Assembly: GCA_964386915.1 (NCBI GenBank)
Contig: CAYLUQ010000003.1
Location: 1-64,000 of the forward strand
DNA from: JADHMP01 sp964386915
GTDB lineage: Bacteria; Bacteroidota; Bacteroidia; Flavobacteriales; Flavobacteriaceae
Direction: 5' to 3'
DNA: 64,000 nt
Shown piece after piece: positions 45,552-53,472 of the stretch. The first letter of the stretch is position 1. Every line of letters starts with the position of its first letter. The notes under the pieces were generated by a model. That model made no database searches. It saw only the letters and a list, made by a program, of their open reading frames with translations, and was not told the DNA's origin. The position numbers were made by a program, and so were the translations under genes.

Positions 45552-45896
45552 CTAACCACCCACACGTTTCACCTCATGTCCGAGTGATTTGAGATAGGCA
45601 ATGAGTTTATCTCGCATATTCCCTTGAATTACTATTTCACCATTTTTAACAGTGCCGCCCACCTTAAACTCATTTTTTAGGCTTTTGGCCAGGGCTTTAA
45701 GTTCCGCATGTTCGCCTTCAAACCCTTTAATTAGGGTAACGGTTTTTCCGGCCCTGCCTTTATTGCTAAAATGAGCCTCTAAGGTTTGCTTTTCGAAAAC
45801 TTCGGGAGATTCGGGTAGGGGATCAGGGTCGGGAGCTAAATTTTCAAATTGAATTTTAGAAAGCTCTTCAAAACTGGATATTTTTTTGGCGGACAT
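45552..45896 (-). CDS. YciH/SUI1-family translation factor
   Basis: 114 residues. The C-terminal 75 residues are a SUI1 (eIF1-like) domain: KTVTLIKGFEG, LAKSLKNEFKVGGTVKNGEIVIQGN and a final LGHEVKRVGG. It is thought to influence start-codon fidelity on the 30S subunit. The N-terminal 40 residues are acidic and proline-rich. A TATTTTTG box (45943-45936, leftward) lies 39 bases before the start. Confidence 0.88.
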   Translation of the reverse strand: MSAKKISSFEELSKIQFENLAPDPDPLPESPEVFEKQTLEAHFSNKGRAGKTVTLIKGFEGEHAELKALAKSLKNEFKVGGTVKNGEIVIQGNMRDKLIAYLKSLGHEVKRVGG

Positions 45897-45945
45897 TGAA
45901 CGTATTTTAATACCTTGGGCAACAAGACCCTACAACAAAAATACA

Positions 45946-46407
45946 ATGAAAAAAGCTTGTATATCAGTTCTCTTCTTTTTTTTAACACTCTCGCTTATGG
46001 CACAAGAACAATCGCTTCCGTTTGCTGAAATTCCTCCGGCACCCAANNNNNNNNNNNNNNNNNNNNNNNNNNNNNNNNNNNNNNNNNNNNNNNNNNNNNN
46101 NNNNNNNNNNNNNNNNNNNNNNNNNNNNNNNNNNNNNNNNNNNNNNATAAGTTTGCGCAAAGAAACTTTATTATACCTCCAAAAAGCAGCCCAAACGTTT
46201 AGAAATATGCCAACTGAAACCATGGCATCTCTTGAAGTAATATTCGAAATAGAGGGCAAAAAATCGAGTTATCCGCTTTGGCATTTGCTCAACGGTCCTT
46301 TGGCCGATGCCCTCTACCATACCGGTCAAGTGGTGAGTTTTAGACGCAGCAGCGGAAATCCTATAGCTTCTGGAGTAAATGTGTTTTTAGGCAAGAAAAT
46401 TCCTTAA
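45946..46407 (+). CDS. Secreted DinB-like protein, interrupted by an assembly gap
   Basis: Begins at 45946 with a signal peptide (MKKACISVLFFFLTLSLMAQ, cleavage before QE). After the gap comes a helical domain ending WHLLNGPLADALYHTGQVVSFRRSSGNPI, which matches the C-terminal part of a Bacteroidota DinB/YfiT-like family with an exported N-terminus; the conserved His in YHTGQ would be a metal ligand. The middle is missing and the true length is unknown. The two parts happen to be in the same frame across the N run. Moderate confidence in the family. Confidence 0.6.
   Translation: MKKACISVLFFFLTLSLMAQEQSLPFAEIPPAPXXXXXXXXXXXXXXXXXXXXXXXXXXXXXXXXXXISLRKETLLYLQKAAQTFRNMPTETMASLEVIFEIEGKKSSYPLWHLLNGPLADALYHTGQVVSFRRSSGNPIASGVNVFLGKKIP
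46047..46146. other. Assembly gap of 100 N
   Basis: No shared sequence is visible at the two edges, so real sequence is missing here, inside the DinB-like gene. Confidence 0.85.
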
Positions 46408-46508
46408 TTGTCACGATCTTCAAAATGTTCTCCTTTCTTATCTTCAATACGTTTAAAGATCAAGTAGACCAAGAGTGCTATTGCACCCAAAAAAAGAATC
46501 AGCTTCAT
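46404..46508 (-). CDS. 34-residue single-pass membrane microprotein
   Basis: A short reading frame from the ATG at 46508: residues 2-18 are a hydrophobic helix (KLILFLGAIALLVYLIF), followed by a charged tail KRIEDKKGEHFEDRDN. The start is 1 base after the YbjQ-family stop, in the same direction, as expected for a translationally coupled second gene. The positive-then-acidic tail predicts a cytoplasmic C-terminus. No family is recognised. Too short to prove coding by composition, so confidence is moderate. Confidence 0.55.
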   Translation of the reverse strand: MKLILFLGAIALLVYLIFKRIEDKKGEHFEDRDN

Positions 46509-46509
46509 A

Positions 46510-46824
46510 TCATTGAATTACAACAGCAGTTCCGTAGGCTAATATCTCAGAACAACCTTGCATGACCATAGAAGTGGTGAGACGCACGTTTACGATGGCA
46601 TTGGCACCCAAGCGTTCGGCATCTTCAATCATTCGTTGCAAGGCCTGTTCGCGGGATTGTGCCTGCAGTTTGGTGTATTCTGAAATTTCACCTCCAATAA
46701 TATTTTTTAATCCGGCAAAAATATCTTGACCTACATTTCGTGCTCTGACAGTACTTCCACGGGCAATGCCTAGGGTTTCTACAATGGCTTTATTGGGTAT
46801 GGTAGGGGTGTTTACTAAAATCAT
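46510..46824 (-). CDS. YbjQ/UPF0145 family protein (heavy-metal-binding-like fold)
   Basis: 104 residues covering the whole YbjQ domain: IVETLGIARGSTVRARNVGQDIFAGLKNIIGGEISEY, then the helix with AEXLGANAIVNVRL. The fold is known (pentameric, ferredoxin-like) but the function is not. A 34-residue membrane protein gene begins 1 base after its stop. Confidence 0.85.
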   Translation of the reverse strand: MILVNTPTIPNKAIVETLGIARGSTVRARNVGQDIFAGLKNIIGGEISEYTKLQAQSREQALQRMIEDAERLGANAIVNVRLTTSMVMQGCSEILAYGTAVVIQ

Positions 46825-47076
46825 TTTTCTTTTAAAGATACAACAATCTTTTTTTATTACTTTACATAATATAAATTATCATTGGGACGAGGTAGTTTAA
46901 TATATTGGTTCACAAGTGCTTATGTTTTTTCATTTTTAATAATGACCAATTCCATTTTTTCTCAAAATTTGAATCACTACAAAAAAAGGAGACTGCTTGA
47001 AATTGATAGCTCAATTTCTTTTAAAGTTAAAATGATTTAGAATAACTATTTAAGCACAAGACACAATTCTTTAGAA
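46825..47076. other. AT-rich intergenic stretch without a supported gene
   Basis: 252 bases between the YbjQ and TetR starts/ends, poorer in GC than its neighbours. It holds an isolated 32-codon frame (46942-47040, rightward) that I do not accept as a gene. No terminator hairpin or exact -7 box was seen. Confidence 0.4.
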
Positions 47077-47607
47077 TCAAATTTGGTATTTAGCCTTTAA
47101 GCAATTGTATACAGAAATGAAATGTTCTTTTGGTGCTAAGATAATAGCCTGTGTCAAACCATTAAAAACGATCCAAAAGGCTGCCACTTCGGTATCAACA
47201 TGTTTCGCATCAATTCCTTTAAAGGCATGAATTAGTTTTGGCGTTAGCAAGGGTTCTAGGGGATTTTCATTGCCCAGGCGATGACCCGTCATACTCAAAT
47301 GCCATTTATAGAACTGATAATGTTTTTCTTTAATTTGAAAAGGTAAAGACAAAATTTCGCTTAACAATACCTTGGGATGTTCCAAATTATCTACTCGATT
47401 ACAAAGGGTTTGTAGTGCTTCACATTCGCGCTCATAAAGTGTCTTGATCAAAGACTCTTTGTTGCTAAAATGTCTAAAAATTAAACTTTCTGACACAGCT
47501 GCCTCAAGCGCTATTTTTTTTGTTGAAACCGCTTCACAACCTCGGGTAGCAAAAAGTTTTAAGGCCGCATTTAGAATAGTGTTTTTTTTATTGGGGCGAG
47601 TACTCAC
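47077..47607 (-). CDS. TetR/AcrR-family transcriptional regulator
   Basis: 176 residues. The N-terminal helix-turn-helix is clear: KKNTILNAALKLFATRGCEAVSTKKIALEAAVSESLIFRHFSNKESLI (about 8-55). The C-terminal ligand domain is short and divergent. Its regulon is not evident; the divergent neighbour is the broken chitinase gene, so the original target may have been lost. It is flanked by AT-rich sequence and remnants. Confidence 0.85.
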   Translation of the reverse strand: MSTRPNKKNTILNAALKLFATRGCEAVSTKKIALEAAVSESLIFRHFSNKESLIKTLYERECEALQTLCNRVDNLEHPKVLLSEILSLPFQIKEKHYQFYKWHLSMTGHRLGNENPLEPLLTPKLIHAFKGIDAKHVDTEVAAFWIVFNGLTQAIILAPKEHFISVYNCLKAKYQI

Positions 47608-47790
47608 TTTTGTTTGGGGTTTTAAGAGCCCTAAATATAGCCTTTATTTAATGAATTTTCAAATAGAAAAGTCCTAATATCAGTAAGCACTCACACTTCG
47701 GTTTGGGCTTTTAAAAAGTTGCCGCTATTGATGAATTTTGATTATCTTCCCTTTAGCTAAATCTCAAAAAAACATTTAAAACCATTCACT

Positions 47791-48280
47791 ATGGCAACCC
47801 GCTTCTGCTTCTCTCGTTTGACAAAATGCTTTTATTTTCTACTCTTTATTCTTTTGATATGGAGCTGCGGAACATCAAATAGCAACCCCTCTTCCACTTC
47901 TTCACCGCTTAAAGTGATCGCTTACTACGCCGGAGGAGCCGATCGCATAGACGACTTTAATCTAGAAGGGGTCGATCAATTGATTTATAGCTTTTTACAT
48001 TTAAAAGGCAATCGGTTGGCCCTAGACAACGCTGCNNNNNNNNNNNNNNNNNNNNNNNNNNNNNNNNNNNNNNNNNNNNNNNNNNNNNNNNNNNNNNNNN
48101 NNNNNNNNNNNNNNNNNNNNNNNNNNNNNNNNNNNAACGCTGCTAAAACTAACAGGCCTAAAAGCGAACTATCCCCAACTAAAAGTATTGGTTTCCCTTG
48201 GGGGTTGGGGCGGTTGCAAGACTTGTTCAGATGTATTCAACACCCCAGAAGGACGTGAAGAATTTGCACAATCTACCGCA
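47791..48280 (+). pseudogene. 5' fragment of a GH18 chitinase-like lipoprotein
   Basis: Starts with a lipoprotein signal (LLIWSC, Cys26), then the GH18 strand KVIAYYAGG, VDQLIYSFLHLKGNRLALDN. After the 100-N gap the matching frame gives LKANYPQLKVLVSLGGWGGC, the conserved SxGG strand, and SDVFNTPEGREEF, then a TAA at 48281. The catalytic DxxDxDxE strand that must follow is absent. The protein is thus truncated before its active site. The short identity AACGCTGC at the gap edges does not restore the frame when merged, so some sequence is truly missing. Confidence 0.75.
48036..48135. other. Assembly gap of 100 N inside the GH18 remnant
   Basis: The edges share only AACGCTGC (48028-48035 and 48136-48143). 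Merging on it would put the downstream part out of the GH18 frame, so the overlap is probably chance. Confidence 0.8.
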
Positions 48281-48283
48281 TAA

Positions 48284-48604
48284 ATATTAGCACATTACAA
48301 GGCTTTTACCGAAAAAGGACTGTATATGTTGGCCACCATTCTAAAGTCAAAACAGGCCACACAAGCCACACTTCAAATTGTAGAAACCTTTGCCAAGGTG
48401 CGCGAATTTAGCAAAACTGCCAAAGCGCTTGCCCTAGAAACAGACACTGCCAAACAGCAAGGTCTCCTACAAAAAAGCGGTGCCCTGATTGGAGATATTC
48501 TCAATAAAGAATTGGCCAAAGACACTTCTAGTGAAACTACCATTGAACTCAATTTAGCCATGCTAAAAATCAAACATACCATCAAAAAGGAACCTAAAAA
48601 ATGA
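48284..48604 (+). pseudogene. 3' fragment of an ORF6N-domain (phage-associated) protein
   Basis: Directly after the stop that ends the GH18 fragment, and in the same frame, the sequence reads KAFTEKGLYMLATILKSKQA, the conserved C-terminal half of the ORF6N domain (compare YAFTEKGxxML in KilA-N/ORF6N antirepressor-like proteins). LLQKSGALIGDILNKEL and a basic tail LKIKHTIKKEPKK complete the protein. The N-terminal half is missing. An internal ATG at 48326 is unlikely to be a genuine start. This is a remnant of a mobile or prophage-type gene fused at a deletion junction. Confidence 0.7.
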
Positions 48605-48704
48605 AATTTCTACGCAAAGAAATCATTTGATCTTTGAATAAAATCACGCAATTGTGATTCACAAAGAAGAAAATAAACCCATGAAAAGAATACCGGATGT
48701 TAGT

Positions 48705-49373
48705 CTAAACCAAACTTTCCCCATCCGCATTAGTGGTCAGCACGGCACTCATAAAATCCACAAAGGGTCGCACGGCTTGTAGGGCACCATCTAGTTGATC
48801 TATAAAGTTTGGGCTACTAACATCTTTCTCTGTATAGCGTTTGATAAAGATATGCTGTTTATGGCGCAATAAATCAATATGTGGGTGGTCTTTAGCATAA
48901 CCCTTTGGTGCGGTTTTAACGGCTTCGCCTTGGAGTTCACCCCAAACGCTTTTAAAGTTTGGTTCGTTAATAAGTTCACGGTATTCATCGCCATCCAAAT
49001 CAATTTCCTGACGGATACGCTTTAGGTCTGCTGGATTGGGGTCCCAAAAACCACAGGCCAAAAAAACATCGCCAGGCTTTAGATGCAAATAATACCCCCC
49101 TCGCAATTCGGGTTTGGAGCGGTGCCAAGCCATTCCAAAATGGGTTTTATAGGGCGTTTTGTCATTAGAAAAGCGCACATCACGATAAATGCGAAAAAGC
49201 TTAAAACGGTCTATGCTATCATGCTTATTGAGTTTTTCTTCTAAAGCAACACCAAACTGCTTTACAGAGGCTTCTAAGGCCTTAAACTCAGGTTTATGCG
49301 CCTCAAACCACTCTCTATTGTTGTTTTTTTCCAGTTGCGTAAAAAAGCGAAATATGTCTGTTGATAGCTTCAT
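48705..49373 (-). CDS. DUF2461 domain protein (TIGR02453 family)
   Basis: 222 residues, full length: FFTQLEKNNNREWFEAHKPEF at the start, FRIYRDVRFSNDKTPYKTHFG in the middle, and GGYYLHLKPGDVFLACGFWDP. The family is widespread in Bacteroidota; its function is unknown. No partner is evident; it lies just downstream of the terminator proposed for the his operon. Confidence 0.85.
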   Translation of the reverse strand: MKLSTDIFRFFTQLEKNNNREWFEAHKPEFKALEASVKQFGVALEEKLNKHDSIDRFKLFRIYRDVRFSNDKTPYKTHFGMAWHRSKPELRGGYYLHLKPGDVFLACGFWDPNPADLKRIRQEIDLDGDEYRELINEPNFKSVWGELQGEAVKTAPKGYAKDHPHIDLLRHKQHIFIKRYTEKDVSSPNFIDQLDGALQAVRPFVDFMSAVLTTNADGESLV

Positions 49374-49386
49374 GGTTTAAAGATAC

Positions 49387-49412
49387 AAAAAATGGGAGGC
49401 TTCCCTCCCATT
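49387..49412 (-). terminator. Probable terminator of leftward transcription from the his operon
   Basis: A 9-bp perfect stem (AATGGGAGG, 49391-49399, with CCTCCCATT, 49404-49412; loop CTTC). Read leftward the stem is followed by T residues (49390-49387). It lies between hisIE and the DUF2461 gene and would insulate the latter. Confidence 0.55.
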
Positions 49413-49447
49413 ATCGTATTTGACGTTTCACTAAGATGCTTGTGTTA

Positions 49448-49495
49448 CTTTATTTTCTAAAACCCTTTCCATTAACTATTACCCTGCCTTAGGCA
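49448..49495 (+). repeat. 48-bp duplicate across the 49496 gap (copy of 49596-49643)
   Basis: Bases 49448-49495 are identical to 49596-49643. This is intergenic sequence downstream of hisIE. It is best explained as contig overlap, so the real intergenic region is about 148 bases shorter than shown. Confidence 0.85.
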
Positions 49496-49595
49496 NNNNN
49501 NNNNNNNNNNNNNNNNNNNNNNNNNNNNNNNNNNNNNNNNNNNNNNNNNNNNNNNNNNNNNNNNNNNNNNNNNNNNNNNNNNNNNNNNNNNNNNN
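49496..49595. other. Assembly gap of 100 N between hisIE and DUF2461
   Basis: Flanked by the 48-bp duplicate described above. Merging the duplicate closes the gap without touching a gene. Confidence 0.9.
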
Positions 49596-49656
49596 CTTTA
49601 TTTTCTAAAACCCTTTCCATTAACTATTACCCTGCCTTAGGCAAGCTCTTGCCTAC

Positions 49657-50256
49657 TCACTTTTGCCTATTCTCTAGTACATCCACCACATCGTGTAGCG
49701 AAAACCCTTTGGCTTGCAGCAAAATCAAGAGGTGAAACAGCAAATCGGCACTTTCGTTTAAAAACAGATTTGCATCGTTATCTTTGGCTTCTATAACCGT
49801 TTCAACGGCCTCCTCACCCACTTTTTGGGCCACTTTGTTGATGCCTTTTGCTAATAAACTGGCTACATAGCTCTTTTCTGTAGGCTTGTTTTTACGATCT
49901 TCAATAACCTTTTCTAAAGCAGACAAAAAGCCATAGTTAGGCCGATTGGATTCTCCCCAGCAGCTATCGGTTCCCAAATGGCAAGTGGGACCCTTGGGGT
50001 TGGCTTGAATCAATAGCGTGTCTTGATCACAATCGGCACTGAGGCTCACCAATTCTAAAAAATGACCACTCTCCTCCCCTTTGGTCCACAGCCTGTTTTT
50101 AGAACGACTAAAAAAAGTGACCTTTTGGGTTTCTTGTGTTTTGGCCAAAGCTTCTTCATTCATATAGCCGAGCATTAAAACGGTTTTGGTTTGGGCATCT
50201 TGCACTATAGCTGGCACCAAACCTTCTTTCGATTTTGAAAAATCAAGTTCTTGCAT
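49657..50256 (-). CDS. hisIE: Bifunctional phosphoribosyl-AMP cyclohydrolase / phosphoribosyl-ATP pyrophosphatase
   Basis: 199 residues. N-terminal HisI domain (1-105): LMLGYMNEEAL, FFSRSKNRLWTKGEESGH, and zinc ligands in DCDQDTLL and CHLGTDSCW. C-terminal HisE domain (about 110-199): ASLLAKGINKVAQKVGEEAVE. It performs steps 2 and 3 of histidine synthesis. It is the last his gene; its ATG follows the hisF stop without a gap. Confidence 0.95.
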   Translation of the reverse strand: MQELDFSKSKEGLVPAIVQDAQTKTVLMLGYMNEEALAKTQETQKVTFFSRSKNRLWTKGEESGHFLELVSLSADCDQDTLLIQANPKGPTCHLGTDSCWGESNRPNYGFLSALEKVIEDRKNKPTEKSYVASLLAKGINKVAQKVGEEAVETVIEAKDNDANLFLNESADLLFHLLILLQAKGFSLHDVVDVLENRQK

Positions 50257-51012
50257 TTACAGTCGTATTGAAATTTGTTCGTTTTGAAGATAGGATTTTA
50301 ATTCGGGAATTGGGATTTCGCCAAAGTGAAATACGCTGGCCGCTAAAGCCGCATCGACTTTTCCCTCTACAAAGGTGTCTCTAAAATGAGCTTTGCTACC
50401 CGCCCCACCCGAGGCAATGATGGGAATATTGACTTCCGCTGACAATTGAGCCAACGCTTTGTTGGCAAAACCGTTTTTGGTGCCGTCATGGTCCATAGAC
50501 GTAAAGAGTATTTCGCCTGCACCGCGGCCTTCCACTTCTCGTGCCCATTCAAAAAGATCAACTTCAGTAGGCACTTTACCCCCAACAAGATGCACTTTCC
50601 ATTGGCCCTCAATTTGTTTGGCATCTATAGCCACCACTATACATTGATTTCCAAATTTGTGTGAAAGTTGATTGATTAAAGGAGGATTTTTTACGGCCGC
50701 CGAATTGATCGAAACCTTGTCGGCACCGTTTTGCAACACCGCCGCTACATCATCCACAGTGGCAATGCCTCCCCCCACCGTAAAGGGAATATCAACAGCT
50801 GCTGCAACCTTAAGAACCAATTCAGAGAGGGTTTTTCGTTTTTGTTCGGTAGCCGAAATGTCTAAAAACACCAGTTCATCAGCACCCTGAGCAGCATATT
50901 GAGCTGCCAAGGAAACGGGATCTCCAGCATCTCGCAAATTCACAAAATTCACCCCCTTAACCGTTCGACCGTCTTTAATGTCTAAACAAGGAATGATGCG
51001 TTTGGTTAACAT
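50257..51012 (-). CDS. hisF: Imidazole glycerol phosphate synthase, cyclase subunit
   Basis: 251 residues, (beta-alpha)8 barrel. Catalytic Asp11 (IIPCLDIKDG) and a second Asp near 131 (VAIDAK) are present, with phosphate loops FTVGGGI and IIASGGAG. It uses ammonia delivered from HisH to form imidazole glycerol phosphate and AICAR. It is separated from hisA by 23 bases, the widest gap in the operon. Confidence 0.96.
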   Translation of the reverse strand: MLTKRIIPCLDIKDGRTVKGVNFVNLRDAGDPVSLAAQYAAQGADELVFLDISATEQKRKTLSELVLKVAAAVDIPFTVGGGIATVDDVAAVLQNGADKVSINSAAVKNPPLINQLSHKFGNQCIVVAIDAKQIEGQWKVHLVGGKVPTEVDLFEWAREVEGRGAGEILFTSMDHDGTKNGFANKALAQLSAEVNIPIIASGGAGSKAHFRDTFVEGKVDAALAASVFHFGEIPIPELKSYLQNEQISIRL

Positions 51013-51035
51013 TTGTAGTTCTTTTTTAGGTTTAA

Positions 51036-51761
51036 CTAGCCTCTTTTCAAGATATAGTGCTCCAAATCTTGAAGCGTAATATGATCTTCATAAATTGCTT
51101 TTCCGATAATGGCACCCTCACATCCCAAGGCTTCCAATTGTGCTACATCAGCAAGGGAGGTAATCCCACCAGAGGCAATTAGACCTAGGTTTGTTTGGGT
51201 AATTATTTTCTTGTAGAGCGACACAGAGGGCCCTTGTAGCATTCCATCTTTACTAATATCGGTGCAAATCACCCCTTTTATTCCAGCTGCTTGGTAGTAG
51301 GCTAAAAACTCAAATAAAGAGCGGTCTGAAGTGGCTGTCCATCCGTTTGTAGCAATATGTTCTCCTTTCACATCTGCCCCTAAAATGATTTTTTCTGCCC
51401 CATATTGTGCCAGCCACTCTAAAAAAGTTTCGGGTTGACTCACGGCTATGCTTCCTCCTGTTATTTGCTGAGCTCCACAGTCAAAGGCAATGCGCAAATC
51501 ATCATCCGTTTTTAGTCCTCCTCCAAAATCGACCGAAAGGGTTGTTTGACTCGCTATTTTTTCTAGGGTTTTATGGTTCACAATATGCTTGGCCTTGGCA
51601 CCATCTAAATCAACCAAATGCAAATACTGTATGCCGGCACCTTCAAAAGATTTGGCTACCTCCAAGGGGTCTTCATCGTAAATTTTTTGGGTACTATAGT
51701 CCCCCTGAGACAAGCGCACGCATTTGCCTTCAATTATATCAATGGCAGGAATGATTCTCAT
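51036..51761 (-). CDS. hisA: ProFAR isomerase (HisA)
   Basis: 241 residues, barrel homologous to HisF. Catalytic Asp8 (PAIDIIEGKCVRL) and the second Asp in ILGADVKGEH (about 130), with SVDFGGGL and LIASGGI phosphate loops. It isomerises ProFAR to PRFAR. The start overlaps the hisH stop by 4 bases. Confidence 0.95.
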   Translation of the reverse strand: MRIIPAIDIIEGKCVRLSQGDYSTQKIYDEDPLEVAKSFEGAGIQYLHLVDLDGAKAKHIVNHKTLEKIASQTTLSVDFGGGLKTDDDLRIAFDCGAQQITGGSIAVSQPETFLEWLAQYGAEKIILGADVKGEHIATNGWTATSDRSLFEFLAYYQAAGIKGVICTDISKDGMLQGPSVSLYKKIITQTNLGLIASGGITSLADVAQLEALGCEGAIIGKAIYEDHITLQDLEHYILKRG

Positions 51762-52339
51762 AGATCTAAAAAATTTGCCAAAAGTTGCTGCCCTGCGGCA
51801 CTACTTTTTTCGGGGTGAAATTGCACCCCATAAAAATTATCTTTTTGTAAGGCCACGCTGTAGTTTTCATTATAGTGAGACTGTGCAATGGTTTCGGGCA
51901 ACAGAGGCACATAATAACTGTGGACTAAATACATAAAGGCCCCGTTTGCAATATGTTTAAACAAAGGATGTGGTTCAAAAGCAATGGTGTTCCATCCCAT
52001 TTGAGGCACTTTGAGGGTATTAGGAAAACGCTGTACCTCACCTTTAATGAGTGCTAAGCCTTTGGTGTTCCCTTCTTCAGTATGCTCACAAAGCAATTGC
52101 ATGCCCAAACAAATGCCCAAAACGGGTTGGGTTAAATTTTGAATTACTTCTATTAAACCCTGAGTTGCTAATTTTTGCATCGCATTGCTCGCCTCCCCCT
52201 GACCGGGAAAAAAAACCTTATCAGCCGAAGCTACTGTTTCAGCATCACTCGTCAAGGGGGCTGACACACCCAAACGCTCCAAAGCAAATTGAAGGCTTTT
52301 CACATTGCCGGCACCATAATCTATAATTACTGCTTGCAT
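51758..52339 (-). CDS. hisH: Imidazole glycerol phosphate synthase, glutaminase subunit
   Basis: 193 residues, class I glutamine amidotransferase. Nucleophile Cys77 in GICLGMQLL and the His-Glu pair in GVQFHPEKS (about 176-184) complete the triad. It supplies ammonia to HisF. The hisB gene ends 2 bases before its start. Confidence 0.95.
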   Translation of the reverse strand: MQAVIIDYGAGNVKSLQFALERLGVSAPLTSDAETVASADKVFFPGQGEASNAMQKLATQGLIEVIQNLTQPVLGICLGMQLLCEHTEEGNTKGLALIKGEVQRFPNTLKVPQMGWNTIAFEPHPLFKHIANGAFMYLVHSYYVPLLPETIAQSHYNENYSVALQKDNFYGVQFHPEKSSAAGQQLLANFLDL

Positions 52340-52341
52340 GA

Positions 52342-53472
52342 TTAAAGCATTCCTTTGGTGGAGGGTAAAATCAATTTATCGGCATCACGTTGCACAGCCG
52401 CTTTAATGGCCTTGGCAAAGGCCTTGAAAATAGCTTCTATTTTGTGGTGCTCATTACTTCCTTCGGCTTTTATATTCAAATTGGCTTTGGCGCCATCACT
52501 AAAGGATTTAAAAAAGTGAAAAAACATTTCGGTAGGCATTTCGCCTATCTTTTCACGTTTAAATTCAGCCTCCCACACCAACCAATTGCGCCCTCCAAAA
52601 TCGAGGGCTACTTGCGCCAAGCAGTCATCCATAGGCAAACAAAAGCCATAGCGCGCCATTCCGAGTTTGTTCCCCAAAGCCTCTGCAAAAGCCTCTCCTA
52701 GGGCAATAGCAGTGTCTTCAATGGTGTGATGTTCATCTACTTCTAAATCGCCCTCTGTTCTCAAAGTGAGGTCAATTCCACCATGGCGCGCCAGTTGATC
52801 TAGCATGTGATCAAAAAAGGCCAAACCCGTTTGGATGTCGCTCTTTCCTGTGCCATCAAGATTTAGGTGAATGCTAATGTCTGTTTCATTCGTTTTTCGT
52901 TCCAGCTTAGCTTCCCTACTGCCCGCTTTTAAAAACGTATAAATTGTTTTCCAGTCGGTTGTGGTGAGGGCAATATGTGCACTCAGGTCTTCCTCTGATG
53001 CTTCTTGGGCTCCAAGTGATTGGTCTGTTGCGATAAAAATCCCTTGGCAACCTAAATTTTTAGCCAATTCCATATCAGTCAAACGATCGCCAATTACAAA
53101 AGAATTGACCACGTCATAATGGCCTTCCAAATAGTGTTGCAACATTCCGGTTCTAGGTTTGCGATTAGGCGATTGAGCTGCAGGAAGACTACGGTCAATA
53201 CAAACTTCTTGAAAGGATGCCCCTTCGTTTTCAAAACTTTGCAAGATAAAATTGTGTACGGGCCAAAAATTTTCTTCGGGAAAACTATCGGTTCCCAATC
53301 CGTCTTGATTGGTAACCATCACCAACTCATAATCAAGTTCTTGGGCTATTTTTCCCAAATATGTCAATGCCTGGGGATAAAAAACCAATTTTTCAAAGGC
53401 GTCCAGTTGATAGTCCTCCGGTTCTAAGGCCAGCGTCCCATCACGATCGATAAACAATACTTTTTGTTTCAC
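52342..53472 (-). CDS. hisB: Bifunctional histidinol-phosphatase / imidazoleglycerol-phosphate dehydratase
   Basis: 376 residues. The N-terminal HAD phosphatase (1-165) begins KVLFIDRDGT with Asp9 and Asp11 as nucleophile and acid/base. The C-terminal dehydratase (about 185-376) has the duplicated metal-binding HHTIEDTAIALGEAF (about 245) and EHHKIEAIFKAFAKA. It performs steps 6 and 8 of the pathway, the enterobacterial-type fusion. The start overlaps the hisC stop by 4 bases. Confidence 0.95.
   Translation of the reverse strand: MKQKVLFIDRDGTLALEPEDYQLDAFEKLVFYPQALTYLGKIAQELDYELVMVTNQDGLGTDSFPEENFWPVHNFILQSFENEGASFQEVCIDRSLPAAQSPNRKPRTGMLQHYLEGHYDVVNSFVIGDRLTDMELAKNLGCQGIFIATDQSLGAQEASEEDLSAHIALTTTDWKTIYTFLKAGSREAKLERKTNETDISIHLNLDGTGKSDIQTGLAFFDHMLDQLARHGGIDLTLRTEGDLEVDEHHTIEDTAIALGEAFAEALGNKLGMARYGFCLPMDDCLAQVALDFGGRNWLVWEAEFKREKIGEMPTEMFFHFFKSFSDGAKANLNIKAEGSNEHHKIEAIFKAFAKAIKAAVQRDADKLILPSTKGML

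Noticed and set aside
46942..47040. 32-codon frame in the AT-rich gap before the TetR gene
   Set aside because: Low-complexity composition, no recognisable match, no promoter box; a longer open stretch upstream lacks a start codon. It could be a degraded gene remnant but there is no support.
48326..48604. 92-codon gene starting at 48326
   Set aside because: The start is internal to a conserved ORF6N half-domain that continues in frame upstream to the stop at 48281, so this is a fragment, not a gene.
48640..48665. Inverted repeat AATCAC/GTGATT downstream of the ORF6N remnant
   Set aside because: A six-bp stem without a T tract; too weak for a terminator or operator call.
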